Positions 26,639-35,593 of a DNA stretch of 64,000 nucleotides are shown here, piece by piece (position 1 is the stretch's first letter; every line of letters starts with the position of its first letter). Below the pieces are notes generated by a model that had not been told where the DNA came from, did no database searches, and saw nothing but the letters and a program-made list of their open reading frames with translations. The stretch comes from Nitrosospira briensis (lineage in GTDB: Bacteria; Pseudomonadota; Gammaproteobacteria; Burkholderiales; Nitrosomonadaceae), in the NCBI RefSeq assembly GCF_900115125.1, contig NZ_FOVJ01000001.1:591852-655851 (forward strand). The letters run 5' to 3'. The position numbers and the translations under genes were made by a program.

Positions 26639-27090
26639 GTTCTGCCGAACGACGCAACCTGTCTAAACGACCTTTTACGAATAAATCTGAGGAGATGACC
26701 GTGCCCGCAACACAAGCCAATCCCGCAACTGTAACGACCGGACACGAGGATTCCGCAAGCACTTCGGCGGAAGGCGCTCCAGCCCCGGTTTTCGAGCAAT
26801 TCACGGGCACGCAAAAGGTGCAGGTTCACAACGACATCGACATGATCATGGACATTCCCGTCCAGCTCACCGTGCAATTGGGACGCACAAAAATTGCCAT
26901 CAAGAATCTGCTCCAGTTGGCGCAAGGTTCTGTGGTGGAACTCGACGGCCTGGCAGGGGAGCCGATGGACGTGCTCGTCAACGGCTACTTGATTGCCCAG
27001 GGCGAGGTTGTGGTGGTGAATGAGAAATTCGGCATCCGCCTGACCGACATCATTACACCCAGTGAAAGGATACGTAAATTAAACCGCTAG
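26635..27090 (+). CDS. fliN: Flagellar motor switch protein FliN
   Basis: FliN forms the bottom of the C ring together with FliM and docks FliH. The C-terminal SpoA domain is clear: DIPVQLTVQLGRTKIAIKNL, LLQLAQGSVVELDGLAGEPM, DVLVNGYLIAQGEVVVVNEK, FGIRLTDI. The first 60 residues are low-complexity. The start is uncertain: ATG 26635 overlaps the fliM stop (151 residues), but GTG 26701 has gaggag 6 bases upstream and would give about 129 residues, closer to the usual size. Confidence 0.96.
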   Translation: MSSAERRNLSKRPFTNKSEEMTVPATQANPATVTTGHEDSASTSAEGAPAPVFEQFTGTQKVQVHNDIDMIMDIPVQLTVQLGRTKIAIKNLLQLAQGSVVELDGLAGEPMDVLVNGYLIAQGEVVVVNEKFGIRLTDIITPSERIRKLNR

Positions 27091-27171
27091 GCGCTGAAAA
27101 GCCCGGAAATCAGTGAATAGACGAATACCGGCACGCCACGACGGCTTTCACGTGAAGAAAATCCATCAGCG

Positions 27172-27687
27172 ATGAATTTATCAGCTTGCATTAATACCTT
27201 GCGCCGATCCCTGAATTTGCTTAATAAACCAGGAATTCTTTTTGCTTTCTCCTCAATCTGTTATTGCACATGGCCCATCAATGCCATGGCCCAAACTGCG
27301 ACATCGAGCGTCGCAGCCGCTTCCGGCGCGAGCATGCTTCAGGTCCTGCTTGGCCTGGGGCTGGTGCTCGCAGTCATGGCCGGTTGCACATGGCTGCTTA
27401 GGCGCTTCGGCGGTTTACAGCGGGGGGCCGGTGGTGGAATCAAGATCATCGGCGCCTCCGCCGTGGGTCAACGTGAGCGCGTGGTGCTGGTGGAAGTTGC
27501 CGATACCTGGCTGGTGATCGGCGTGGCGCCGGGTCATGTGACCGCATTGCACAGCATGCCTAAAGGCGAGATTCCTGTTGGTACTGCCAGTACTTCTACG
27601 GCCATGGGCGGTACCGGAGCGGATACGCGTTTTTCCGCCTGGTTCAGACAGGTGATGGCGAAGCGCGATGGAGAGCAGAATGGTTAA
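27172..27687 (+). CDS. fliO: Flagellar biosynthesis protein FliO
   Basis: FliO helps assemble the FliP ring of the export gate. The 171-residue product has a membrane helix (about 55-76, [20 protein letters not shown]), then LRRFGG and a small cytoplasmic beta domain ([36 protein letters not shown]), the pattern of FliO/FliZ-type proteins. An N-terminal hydrophobic stretch ending AMAQ could be a signal peptide. It overlaps fliP by 8 bases with the preferred fliP start. Confidence 0.92.
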   Translation: MNLSACINTLRRSLNLLNKPGILFAFSSICYCTWPINAMAQTATSSVAAASGASMLQVLLGLGLVLAVMAGCTWLLRRFGGLQRGAGGGIKIIGASAVGQRERVVLVEVADTWLVIGVAPGHVTALHSMPKGEIPVGTASTSTAMGGTGADTRFSAWFRQVMAKRDGEQNG

Positions 27688-28447
27688 GGGATTTTCCCCC
27701 GGGCATACAGCGCTTGGAATTGCGCTTGGAGCAGCGTTGCTTGCCACGCCGTGGACCGCGCTGGCTCAGACTCCTGGTCTGCCGGCTTTTACCAGCACGC
27801 CTGCGCCGGGTGGTGGGCAAAACTATTCGCTGAGCCTGCAAACCCTCCTGCTGCTGACATCGCTTACCTTTTTACCTGCGGCACTACTGATGATGACTGG
27901 TTTTACGCGCATCATCATTGTGCTCTCACTGCTGCGCCAAGCGCTCGGCACGCAGTCTTCACCACCCAATCAGGTGCTCGTGGGGCTTGCGCTGTTCCTC
28001 ACTTTTTTTGTCATGGGCCCTGTATTTGACAAGATTTACGAGGATGCCTATCAACCGTTTAACGACAACAAGATAACGATGACCGAGGCATTGGCTAGAG
28101 GCGCCGCGCCGCTCAAGGCTTTCATGATGAAGCAGACCCGTGAAGCTGACCTGGCGCTGTTCGTCAAGCTCTCCGGTATTCCCCAATTGAATGGACCGGA
28201 AGACGTGCCTCTACGTGTACTCGCCCCGGCCTTTGTCACGAGTGAATTGAAAACCGCGTTTCAGATCGGTTTCGCGGTGTTCATTCCCTTTCTCATTATC
28301 GATATGGTTGTAGCTTCCGTGCTCATGTCGATGGGCATGATGATGGTTTCGCCCGCTCTTGTAGCATTGCCCTTCAAAATCATGCTCTTCGTGCTCGTCG
28401 ACGGCTGGCATATGCTGCTTGGCTCCCTGGCGGAAAGTTTTTACTGA
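27680..28447 (+). CDS. fliP: Flagellar export-gate protein FliP
   Basis: FliP is the main core subunit of the type III export gate. The start is ATG 27680, with ggag 6 bases upstream; the frame is open to ATG 27668. The product is 255 residues with a cleavable signal peptide ([20 protein letters not shown]) and the family blocks [60 protein letters not shown] and [20 protein letters not shown]. Four mature membrane segments are expected. It overlaps fliO; fliQ and fliR follow. Confidence 0.98.
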   Translation: MVKGFSPGHTALGIALGAALLATPWTALAQTPGLPAFTSTPAPGGGQNYSLSLQTLLLLTSLTFLPAALLMMTGFTRIIIVLSLLRQALGTQSSPPNQVLVGLALFLTFFVMGPVFDKIYEDAYQPFNDNKITMTEALARGAAPLKAFMMKQTREADLALFVKLSGIPQLNGPEDVPLRVLAPAFVTSELKTAFQIGFAVFIPFLIIDMVVASVLMSMGMMMVSPALVALPFKIMLFVLVDGWHMLLGSLAESFY

Positions 28448-28506
28448 ACCTGAGTGGTAGATTTTTAAACGGCAGTTAACAGCTCCTTGATTTTACGGAT
28501 AAAACG

Positions 28507-28776
28507 ATGACTCCTGAAAGTGTAATGACGATGGGCCAGAAGGCCATGGAGGTAACTCTGATGATTTCCGCTCCGCTGTTGCTGGTGGCGCTGTTGACCG
28601 GCCTGCTGGTAAGTATTTTCCAGGCGGCCACGCAGATCAACGAGATGACCTTGTCCTTCATACCCAAGCTGTTGGCGCTTTTCGCGGCTCTGGTACTGGC
28701 GGGTCCATGGATGCTCTCGGTGATGATCGATTATATGCGCCAGGTGCTGGAAGGAATTCCCGCATTGGTGAGCTAG
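28507..28776 (+). CDS. fliQ: Flagellar export-gate protein FliQ
   Basis: An 89-residue integral membrane protein with two hydrophobic hairpin segments, the standard FliQ size. The family sequence is obvious: MTPESVMTMGQKAMEVTLMI, then LLVALLTGLLVSIFQAATQI and NEMTLSFIPKLLALFAALVL. It forms the lower part of the FliPQR export gate. It is 59 bases after fliP and 75 bases before fliR, all on the same strand. Confidence 0.98.
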   Translation: MTPESVMTMGQKAMEVTLMISAPLLLVALLTGLLVSIFQAATQINEMTLSFIPKLLALFAALVLAGPWMLSVMIDYMRQVLEGIPALVS

Positions 28777-28851
28777 CGGCTGTAATAAAGGCCTTGCCCA
28801 GTATCCACGGTAGCGGAATGAAAATCGGGTTTATAAAGGTACGAATGCCAA

Positions 28852-29664
28852 ATGATCACTTTCAGCTCGGTCGACCTTAACGCATGGTTGACTGCCTTCC
28901 TGTGGCCGCTAGCGCGTACCCTGGCATTAATGGCGGCGACTCCCGTCCTTGGAAATACGGCTACTCCCATGCGGGTAAAGATTGGGTTGGGAGTGCTCAT
29001 CACCTTGGTTGTGGCCCCCGCCATCGGGCCGCTGCCAAACGTGGAACCGGCATCGCCTGAAGGGCTGCTGGTGCTGAGCCAGCAGATCGTGATCGGGCTG
29101 GCAATGGGCTTTGCGATGCGTATTATCTTCAGCGCCGTGGAGCTTGCCGGGGAAATAGCGGGCCTCCAGATGGGGTTGGGTTTTGCAACGCTTTTCAGCC
29201 CCAGTAGCGATGGCAGCACCCTGGTAGTGGGAAAATTCCTCGGCCTGCTGGCAACACTCACCTTTCTTTCCCTGAATGGCCATCTGATGATCCTGTCAGT
29301 GCTGGCAGAGAGTTTCAACGCATTTCCCATCTCCACCGAGCCCCTTTCAGCCCTCGGGTGGAAGACGCTCGCCGATTGGGGTGGTACGATTTTCCTTTCC
29401 GGCCTGCAGCTCGCGCTCCCGGTTGTCGCCGCGTTACTGATAGTAAACCTTGCGCTGGGCATTCTGACCCGCGCGTCACCTCAGCTCAATGTTTTCGCCG
29501 TGGGTTTTCCCATCACGCTGATGGTCGGCATGGTAGTGCTGATGCTGTCGCTCCCTTATTTCATTCCGATGATCGAAAAACTGATCGCGCAAGGCGTGGA
29601 AACCATGCTGGAAATTGCTCGCGCCGCCCGCCCTTCCTCATTGGGCTCCGTGCCGTTGCGCTGA
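28852..29664 (+). CDS. fliR: Flagellar export-gate protein FliR
   Basis: The single-copy subunit of the FliP5Q4R1 gate. It is 270 residues with about six membrane segments. Recognisable blocks are LNAWLTAFLWPLARTLALMA, GNTATPMRVKIGLGVLITLV, FSAVELAGEIAGLQMGLGFA and LALPVVAALLIVNLALGILT, followed by RASPQLNVFAVGFPITLMVG. It is the last gene of the fliF-R run; no clear intrinsic terminator follows. flhB and flhA, which normally work with it, are not in this window. Confidence 0.98.
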   Translation: MITFSSVDLNAWLTAFLWPLARTLALMAATPVLGNTATPMRVKIGLGVLITLVVAPAIGPLPNVEPASPEGLLVLSQQIVIGLAMGFAMRIIFSAVELAGEIAGLQMGLGFATLFSPSSDGSTLVVGKFLGLLATLTFLSLNGHLMILSVLAESFNAFPISTEPLSALGWKTLADWGGTIFLSGLQLALPVVAALLIVNLALGILTRASPQLNVFAVGFPITLMVGMVVLMLSLPYFIPMIEKLIAQGVETMLEIARAARPSSLGSVPLR

Positions 29665-29763
29665 TCGTTATCCCCGATTTTCGGCTTCAAAACAATCCGG
29701 TTCGAAACTTGGTTTAAGAATAGGCTGATAACGAGGAGGCTGGCTGGTCAACGTTTCCTGCTC

Positions 29764-30567
29764 TTAGCCTGATCGCCGCGATCGTTGCAGCTTTCGCCGG
29801 CGTACAGCCGCGAGAGTGACAAGGCCGATCCCCAGCAAGCTCAAGGAACCGGATTCGGGCAGCTCGTTTATCGCGAGCAATTGCCCATTCTGATTTTGGT
29901 AAAAAAAATCGCCTAGCGTATGCGCGTTGTGGAACGAGTTATCGGGAAGATCGATCATGGTTACGCCACTGGAGCCATCTGTATCGAAAAACGCCGAATT
30001 AACCATGCTTTCGGTGCTACGCTGACGTGACGAACCGGGCTGGGATCCGTTCTTGTCTTGTTTACCTTTTGTGAAATTTGATATCGTTCCCGTTGCCTGT
30101 ATCACCCCCCAGCCAGTCGAGATATTTTCACCCCCCTCCAATTTTCCTCCACCTGTTGCACTCAGAAAATTTCCCGTGCCGCCTGTTATATTGAAAAAGG
30201 AATCCTTAAACGTAAATAGCGATGGGTGATTTGTGGGAATGAAGGAGCCAAAATAATCTGCAAAGATTTCATCTCCGCTCGATAGCGTAAATATCATTGT
30301 CCCTTCGAAGGAAAGGTAATTTTCTACGGGCGTAATACAGTCGTTAGCTTCAACGGAAATCCTCCCCAGGAGAGAGCTTGTTCCGGTACCGGTTATGGTG
30401 CCTCCAAATTGCGAGGCGCAATCCGGTCTATAACCCACCTGCTCCTGAATGATTCCGCTTATGGTCAAGGCAGCGCCTTCCACAGCGGTCAGCGGTACCA
30501 TAACCGATGTGATTGTCAGTGCTGAGGCCACAATGCGCTTCATCAGATTTGAATTAATTGTTCTCAA
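29764..30567 (-). CDS. PEP-CTERM-type exported protein (PES variant)
   Basis: A 267-residue exported protein ending in a tripartite sorting tail: ELPESGSLSLLGIGLVTLAA followed by VRRRKLQRSRR, that is a short motif, a hydrophobic helix and a basic end. The motif reads Pro-Glu-Ser where most family members have Pro-Glu-Pro. Such tails are processed by exosortase; none is in the window. An N-terminal signal peptide is present (KRIVASALTITSVMVPLTAV). The body is Gly/Ser/Thr-rich and of unknown function. The start is TTG 30567, because aggag lies 5 bases upstream; ATG 30543 would be too far from it. It converges on fliR. Confidence 0.8.
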   Translation of the reverse strand: MRTINSNLMKRIVASALTITSVMVPLTAVEGAALTISGIIQEQVGYRPDCASQFGGTITGTGTSSLLGRISVEANDCITPVENYLSFEGTMIFTLSSGDEIFADYFGSFIPTNHPSLFTFKDSFFNITGGTGNFLSATGGGKLEGGENISTGWGVIQATGTISNFTKGKQDKNGSQPGSSRQRSTESMVNSAFFDTDGSSGVTMIDLPDNSFHNAHTLGDFFYQNQNGQLLAINELPESGSLSLLGIGLVTLAAVRRRKLQRSRRSG

Positions 30568-30572
30568 GTTGG

Positions 30573-30577
30573 CTCCT
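30573..30577 (-). promoter_or_regulatory. Ribosome site selecting a TTG start for the PEP-CTERM gene
   Basis: On the minus strand AGGAG ends 5 bases before TTG at 30567-30565. The first ATG of the frame is 24 bases further in, which is outside normal Shine-Dalgarno spacing. Confidence 0.65.
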
Positions 30578-30709
30578 TTTTTTAGTTTTCGTGACGGTCA
30601 ATCATTCAAACATCAGTTTGAGCGTTGTGGATACAATCGAACTCCGGCTGCGAATTTATAATGCCTGACCTTCGGCGTCAACCAATATAGTAGCTACGCA
30701 TCCTCCAAC

Positions 30710-30731
30710 GGCTCGCCCTGGTGAGCCTTTT
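30710..30731 (+). terminator. Terminator-like hairpin in an orphan position
   Basis: ggctcgccctggtgagcc forms a stem of about 7 pairs (one G-T wobble) with a 4-base loop, followed by tttt. No plus-strand gene lies upstream between it and fliR, which ends a kilobase away. It could end a leader transcript or a small RNA, or be fortuitous. Confidence 0.4.
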
Positions 30732-31003
30732 ATTGAGGCAACCCGGTGCAACTCCCGCCTTTGACAACATATATTCCGTCACCCGAGTGAAGCATTAAAG
30801 GCAATCCGTTACTACGATTTCAAGCAGCGTATCCTCGAAGGGCGCCTCCGGTTGCCTTTCATGAGGCTGTTCGGATGAATCATCAGAATTGAATTTTTCA
30901 AAATTGCTGCTAGAGTAAACAACGCGGAAGGAAAAATTGCCTCGCATATTATTTCTTTCTCTACCTCGAATCCTTGCTGTATCGCCAATTGAGGGAGTGA
31001 CAA

Positions 31004-32092
31004 ATGCCCGTGCTCGACCATGCTGCTTTCATCAATCGCCTCAGGGGAAAGTCGATTAACACGGCGGAGTTGCGTAGCGCCTACCCTGAATTTAACGTGA
31101 GGGGTTTCTCCGATAATGGAGTTATCAAAGGCACGAATCAAAACCTTGAAAAGTTGTGGGAGGTCATTGACAACTACGATCGCGATGGCAACGTCAATAC
31201 GATTTCGGATGAACCGGCCTTGTCCATCGCCGCGTGGCTGTTCGCGAACACCGGAAGTTCTTCGCCCACGAGCGGCGAGACAGCGAATTGGCGGAAGGTT
31301 GCGGAACTGGGCGACAAGAGCATCACCAACAACAGCAACGCGCACAGGACTGCTATCGACGATACTGGCGTGGGCCTTTACTATGGCGATCATTCGCCGT
31401 TCCATGACGCAATACTGAGGGGCGACAGCCGGGGCCTCCAGACCCAAATCGACGCCATGAGCGCGGGTAACTGGCGAATGGGATCAATCGAACCCGGCCG
31501 CGTTATCATTGAAAACCCATCCGGAAAGGCTGCGCGTATTCAGGAAAGCTCATGTATTGGCTGGGTGATGGATAATGTTAGGGCGGCCTATGAAGGAGCC
31601 GGCATTGAAGCAAGGTTTGCCGAGATAAAGAGTAGAGTGAAGGAGGCTGATTTGCGCGGAACGGTGCTTTGTGAGGAGCTGCAGAAGGACGGATGGACTG
31701 CGGTCTTTTATTGTCCGCGAACTGCACAGGATCTTGAAGCTGCTGGCGAACGCGAAAAATTGGGCGCGCTCAACATGGCGAGGGCGGGTGCGCGCGTGTG
31801 GAAATCGCCTGTTCCGGGTTCGACCGGCATACGCTGCGATGCAGTCCTAACAGGCTACCGCGGCATCATGCCGGACAGTACTACCGAGGCGCTCCTGGAA
31901 AAACTGGAAAACGTGCCGTTCTTCGTTGGCGTCGCGAACGGCGGCATCCATACTTTCGTGGGACATAAGGGGAGCGTGTGCGATTTCCATTGGACTGCGC
32001 AGCCGGATGACAAAAATGCGATGACGGAAAACCCGGTCCGGGAATGGAAGTGGGACACAGGACTCTACATGGTGCCGCCGGGATACTGGTAA
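31004..32092 (+). CDS. Unknown protein with EF-hand-like loop and possible Cys-His active site
   Basis: 362 residues; no family recognised. Residues about 55-70 (IDNYDRDGNVNTISDE) resemble a calcium-binding EF-hand-type loop. The C-terminal half has a buried-looking cysteine (Cys184, in ESSCIGWVMDNVRAAYEG) and a later His316/His321 pair (GGIHTFVGHKGSVCDFHW), an order reminiscent of NlpC/P60 or papain-like cysteine enzymes; this is inference from motif order only. There is no signal peptide. The start is ATG 31004 with gaggg about 7 bases upstream. It is the first of three same-strand genes with the lipoprotein and phosphoesterase genes. Confidence 0.75.
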   Translation: MPVLDHAAFINRLRGKSINTAELRSAYPEFNVRGFSDNGVIKGTNQNLEKLWEVIDNYDRDGNVNTISDEPALSIAAWLFANTGSSSPTSGETANWRKVAELGDKSITNNSNAHRTAIDDTGVGLYYGDHSPFHDAILRGDSRGLQTQIDAMSAGNWRMGSIEPGRVIIENPSGKAARIQESSCIGWVMDNVRAAYEGAGIEARFAEIKSRVKEADLRGTVLCEELQKDGWTAVFYCPRTAQDLEAAGEREKLGALNMARAGARVWKSPVPGSTGIRCDAVLTGYRGIMPDSTTEALLEKLENVPFFVGVANGGIHTFVGHKGSVCDFHWTAQPDDKNAMTENPVREWKWDTGLYMVPPGYW

Positions 32093-32255
32093 AAATCGAT
32101 GAGGCGGGGTGAACCGCGAATCCAGCTGCCCCGAGGAATACAGCTCAGCCATTGTTGCCCTCCTGAAAGCGATGATCCTGGCTCGTTGGAAAGGATAAGT
32201 AGAAAATATGGACGAACGTGGCGCGCAGCGGGCCCGCGCTTGCAAAGCGGGACAG

Positions 32256-32906
32256 ATGCATGACCGGCCTGGGATATCGGTCATACTGCTTATCGCGCCC
32301 CTGATCGCTGGTTGCGCCCAGATCAAATACTTTTACGTTTCGCCCAGTACGGCCTGCCCGGGCGAAACGGTCAAGATCGACTGGGAAGGTACAGGCAAAG
32401 TGACGTTGGATGCAGTGCCGCCACTGGAGGGTATAGGAGAAGGGCCGCTCGAAGGGTCTCGATCTTTCGCTCCCGCGCAAAGTACCCGATTTGTACTCAA
32501 GGCGCCGGGCCTGCTCAAGAGCGATCAACGCGAGTGGGATGTACAAGTCATACCCGGCGAGAGCTCCAGACTGCTGGGAGGGATTGCCCAGTGTGGCGGA
32601 AATCCCCCATCGGTATCAACTTCATTCACAATCCAGCAAAAAGACACATCTTCACGGGTTCGGGCCGTTTCAGTGGCAAATAATTATAATCGGCAGTTGT
32701 CAGTCATCAAGGAGGAAATTGAGGTGGAGATTCCTCCAAATGGCACAACAGATCGCTTCAAAACCATGCCCATTACCGGTACCTGGACAGTGCGCACCCC
32801 CGTTGCTCCAGATGAAAACTGCGATAACGCCCTCGATGCGGTAAGGGGGCGATTAACTATCAAAACCCGGATGAGCTGTGGGGAGGCGTTCAATGGGGGT
32901 CCTTGA
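32256..32906 (+). CDS. Putative lipoprotein of unknown function
   Basis: The product from ATG 32256 is 216 residues, beginning with a textbook lipoprotein signal (HDRPGISVILLIAPLIAGC), so Cys20 should be lipidated and the protein membrane-anchored. An upstream ATG at 32208 in the same frame would add 16 residues before the hydrophobic core. The mature part has a predicted Ig-like beta segment (FYVSPSTACPGETVKIDWEG) and four further cysteines; no known family is recognised. Its 3' end overlaps the phosphoesterase start by 14 bases, so the two are coupled. Confidence 0.75.
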   Translation: MHDRPGISVILLIAPLIAGCAQIKYFYVSPSTACPGETVKIDWEGTGKVTLDAVPPLEGIGEGPLEGSRSFAPAQSTRFVLKAPGLLKSDQREWDVQVIPGESSRLLGGIAQCGGNPPSVSTSFTIQQKDTSSRVRAVSVANNYNRQLSVIKEEIEVEIPPNGTTDRFKTMPITGTWTVRTPVAPDENCDNALDAVRGRLTIKTRMSCGEAFNGGP

Positions 32907-34266
32907 CCAGTTTCAGACCATCGTGATCGTGATGATGGAGAACCGGTCATTCGATCATGTGCTCGGGCATCTGAGCATGGCGCGGTTTGGCAATCGAAAA
33001 GATGTCGAGGGATTGGTCGACCCCGAGTCAAATCTCGATTATACGAATTTCCTTGATGGTCAAGGTTATCAGCCCTTCGAATTGAAGGATGGACCTCTGT
33101 TGCACGATCTTCCCCACAGCCGGGCTCTGGTAGCGGCGCAACTCGCCAAATCCGGTTCGCGCTTTACGATGAGTGGCTTTGTCGATGCCTACTACCGGCA
33201 ATCGGGGAGCAAAGTGAGCGATCCGCCGGCTATGGGCTTTCTTTCACCTGCGGATGCCTCGATGTCGCATTTTCTTGCGATGCAATACGCAGTGTGCGAC
33301 AACTGGTTTGCCCCTCTTCCGACGGATACCCAGCCAAACCGGTCGATGGCTTGCAGCGGCTACTCCTTGATCGATGATACGAAGCCGCGGCGAATTCCGA
33401 CAGTAAAAGACAGCTTCATCTTCAGGTGGATGAATGCGCGGAATGTCAGCTGGCGCGTTTATCACTGCGGTCTTTCGTTTTTTACCCTTTTTGATGGCTT
33501 CCATGAAGAAGTACTGGGGCCGAATTTCCGCAGCTTCAGGCATTTTCCCGCAGATTTTGAATCGGAATCAGTGTCAGAGATGCCGAGCGTGATATTCATT
33601 GAACCCGAATACAGCGATTCGCCTACCCATTTTGGCTGGACACCCAACGACAGCCATCCGCCCACTCCCATTGGCCCCGGGGAATACTTTCTGCGCGATA
33701 TCTACACCCTGCTGACGCGCGATAGCGCTAAATGGAATCGCACGTTGCTGATCACTACACATGATGAGCACGGCGGATTCTTTGATCATGTTCCGCCCCT
33801 TGCTATTCCTGCCGTTGTTCCGCCCGGCGCTGACTACACCGACGCCTTCGAGAGCACGGGCCCAAGAGTCCCGGCTCTTGTCGCATCGCCGTGGATTTCC
33901 CCCGGTACTGTTTTCAGTGGCCCCATGGACCACACATCGATATTGCAACTGCTGTCGGAGAAGTTCGCGGGCACGCCGGATTATAATGAAGGGGTTGCGC
34001 AGCGAAGAAAATCAGGCATACAAAGCGTGTCGCAAGTGCTGGCGCAGGCGTTTGCCGAGCCGAGAAATGATATTCCGGCACCGCCGTCGATTACGATTGC
34101 GAGCACGGTGAAGCTGACGCCGGGTGTTGAGCCGCAGACCGATAATCAACAGGCTTTTACCAAGGCTGCCAAAGACCTTTTGCAGTATGACCGGAAGCGA
34201 GCGCTGGAGAAATATCCGGAACTTGTGCACCTCCCGGAGGAAACGCCTCCAGCCCGGCGAAGGTGA
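32893..34266 (+). CDS. Phospholipase C / acid phosphatase-type phosphoesterase
   Basis: 457 residues of the alkaline-phosphatase-fold phosphoesterase family that includes bacterial phospholipase C and AcpA (Pfam PF04185). The N-terminal metal motif IVIVMMENRSFDHVLGHL is diagnostic; the second metal block THDEHGGFFDHVPP lies near residues 287-300, with further conserved TDTQPNRSMACSGYS and VFSGPMDHTSILQLL. It probably hydrolyses phosphodiesters or phosphomonoesters. The ATG at 32893 has ggggagg 6 bases upstream. Unlike classic Tat-exported PLC enzymes it has no signal peptide, so it acts in the cytoplasm or leaves by another route. It overlaps the lipoprotein gene by 14 bases. Confidence 0.88.
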   Translation: MGVLDQFQTIVIVMMENRSFDHVLGHLSMARFGNRKDVEGLVDPESNLDYTNFLDGQGYQPFELKDGPLLHDLPHSRALVAAQLAKSGSRFTMSGFVDAYYRQSGSKVSDPPAMGFLSPADASMSHFLAMQYAVCDNWFAPLPTDTQPNRSMACSGYSLIDDTKPRRIPTVKDSFIFRWMNARNVSWRVYHCGLSFFTLFDGFHEEVLGPNFRSFRHFPADFESESVSEMPSVIFIEPEYSDSPTHFGWTPNDSHPPTPIGPGEYFLRDIYTLLTRDSAKWNRTLLITTHDEHGGFFDHVPPLAIPAVVPPGADYTDAFESTGPRVPALVASPWISPGTVFSGPMDHTSILQLLSEKFAGTPDYNEGVAQRRKSGIQSVSQVLAQAFAEPRNDIPAPPSITIASTVKLTPGVEPQTDNQQAFTKAAKDLLQYDRKRALEKYPELVHLPEETPPARRR

Positions 34267-34297
34267 CAAGCAATATAATCAGTGCCCCTTCATCTCT

Positions 34298-35491
34298 TCA
34301 ACCCAGCGCTTTTGCGACACGGCCAAGTGCGTTTTCCAGGTTGGCCATGGTAGTGGCGAAAGATAGCCGTATGTATCCTTCGCTTCCGAAAGCGGACCCC
34401 GGCACTACTGCGACCCCTCCATTTTCCAGCAGATATTCGCTCAAGGCGATATCGCTGCCATCCTTGATTACACCTTTTGCGTGCAATCTTCCGATCGTCT
34501 CCCGCACGTCCGCGAAGGCATAGAACGCACCCCCCGACAACAGGCATTTAACGCCGGGAATGGCGTTGAGCGCATCGGTAACAAACCGGTTGCGTTCCCT
34601 GAATGCCGAAACCATGGGCGCGATACAGGATTGATCGCCACTAAGCGCTGCCTGGGCGGCCACCTGCGAAATGGACGTAGGACTGGAAGTGCTTTGAGAC
34701 TGGATATTCTCCATGGCGGTAATGATGTGTTCGGGCCCTCCGCAATAGCCGATGCGCCACCCCGTCATGGCATAGGCTTTGGAGACGCCGTTGAGCACGA
34801 TGGTGCGGGAATATAACTCGGGACACGCGTTCAGGATATTCACGAACCTGCCTTCCGAAAGCAGGATGTGCTCATACATGTCATCCGTGGCAACCAGGAT
34901 TTCCGGGTGCCTGAGCAGAACTTCACCGAGGGTTTTGAGCTCGTCCAGCGTATACACCGCCCCGGAAGGGTTGCTTGGGCTGTTGATAACGAACATTCTG
35001 GTTCTGGGAGTGATGGCTTGTTCCAGTTGCGCCGCGGTAATCTTGAAATCCTGCTCGATACCCGCTTCGACGATCACCGGCTTGCCCTCGGCGATCAGAA
35101 CGATATCGGGATAGGAAACCCAGTAGGGCGCAGGTATGATGACTTCATCGCCGGGATCGATGACCGACAGCGTCAAATTGAAAAAGCTTTGCTTGCCGCC
35201 GCACGATACGAGGATTTGCGCGGCAGTGTAATCGAATCCATTGTCGCGCTTGAACTTGGCAATAACGGCGTTCTTCAGCCCCGGCGTCCCGCCTACCGCC
35301 GTATATTTTGTGAAACCCTTGTTGATCGCGATGATGGCCGCGTCCTTGATATGTTGAGGGGTATCAAAATCGGGCTCGCCGGCGCCAAGCCCGATGATAT
35401 CCCTGCCTTCCGCCTTAAGCCGCGCAGCACGGGCCGTCACAGCCAGGGTGGGGGAGGGCTTGATAGCCTGAACGCGCTTCGAGAGTTCCAC
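34298..35491 (-). CDS. aspC: Pyridoxal-phosphate aspartate/aromatic aminotransferase
   Basis: Class I aminotransferase of 397 residues (subgroup Ib, Thermus-like), expected to interconvert aspartate and oxaloacetate. The start is GTG 35491 (MELSKRVQAIKPSPTLAVTA), with aagg about 8 bases upstream; the open frame reaches 35761 but the upstream part is not conserved. Visible motifs are GLGAGEPDFDTP, INSPSNPSGAVYT, and the PLP lysine Lys238 in NGVSKAYAMTGWRIGYCGG; the C-terminus has AFGSEGYIRLSFA. It converges on the phosphoesterase gene (31 bases apart) and is divergent from uvrB. Substrate cannot be fixed by eye. Confidence 0.9.
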   Translation of the reverse strand: MELSKRVQAIKPSPTLAVTARAARLKAEGRDIIGLGAGEPDFDTPQHIKDAAIIAINKGFTKYTAVGGTPGLKNAVIAKFKRDNGFDYTAAQILVSCGGKQSFFNLTLSVIDPGDEVIIPAPYWVSYPDIVLIAEGKPVIVEAGIEQDFKITAAQLEQAITPRTRMFVINSPSNPSGAVYTLDELKTLGEVLLRHPEILVATDDMYEHILLSEGRFVNILNACPELYSRTIVLNGVSKAYAMTGWRIGYCGGPEHIITAMENIQSQSTSSPTSISQVAAQAALSGDQSCIAPMVSAFRERNRFVTDALNAIPGVKCLLSGGAFYAFADVRETIGRLHAKGVIKDGSDIALSEYLLENGGVAVVPGSAFGSEGYIRLSFATTMANLENALGRVAKALG

Positions 35492-35593
35492 GATAATGTC
35501 CTTATTGTCCTTATGCAAATGCGGGCAGCGCCTGCATGATAAAATTAGCCGGAAGAGATATTCTGGAAATAAACTGAACCCCGAAGTATACCC

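Larger units (their letters stand above)
30568..31003. other. 436-bp gene-free region between divergent genes
   Basis: Must hold the promoters of the PEP-CTERM gene (minus strand) and of the hypothetical gene at 31004 (plus strand). A TATAAT hexamer at 30656-30661 lacks a well-spaced -35. A terminator-like hairpin at 30710-30731 is listed separately. No known riboswitch class could be matched by eye. Confidence 0.5.
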
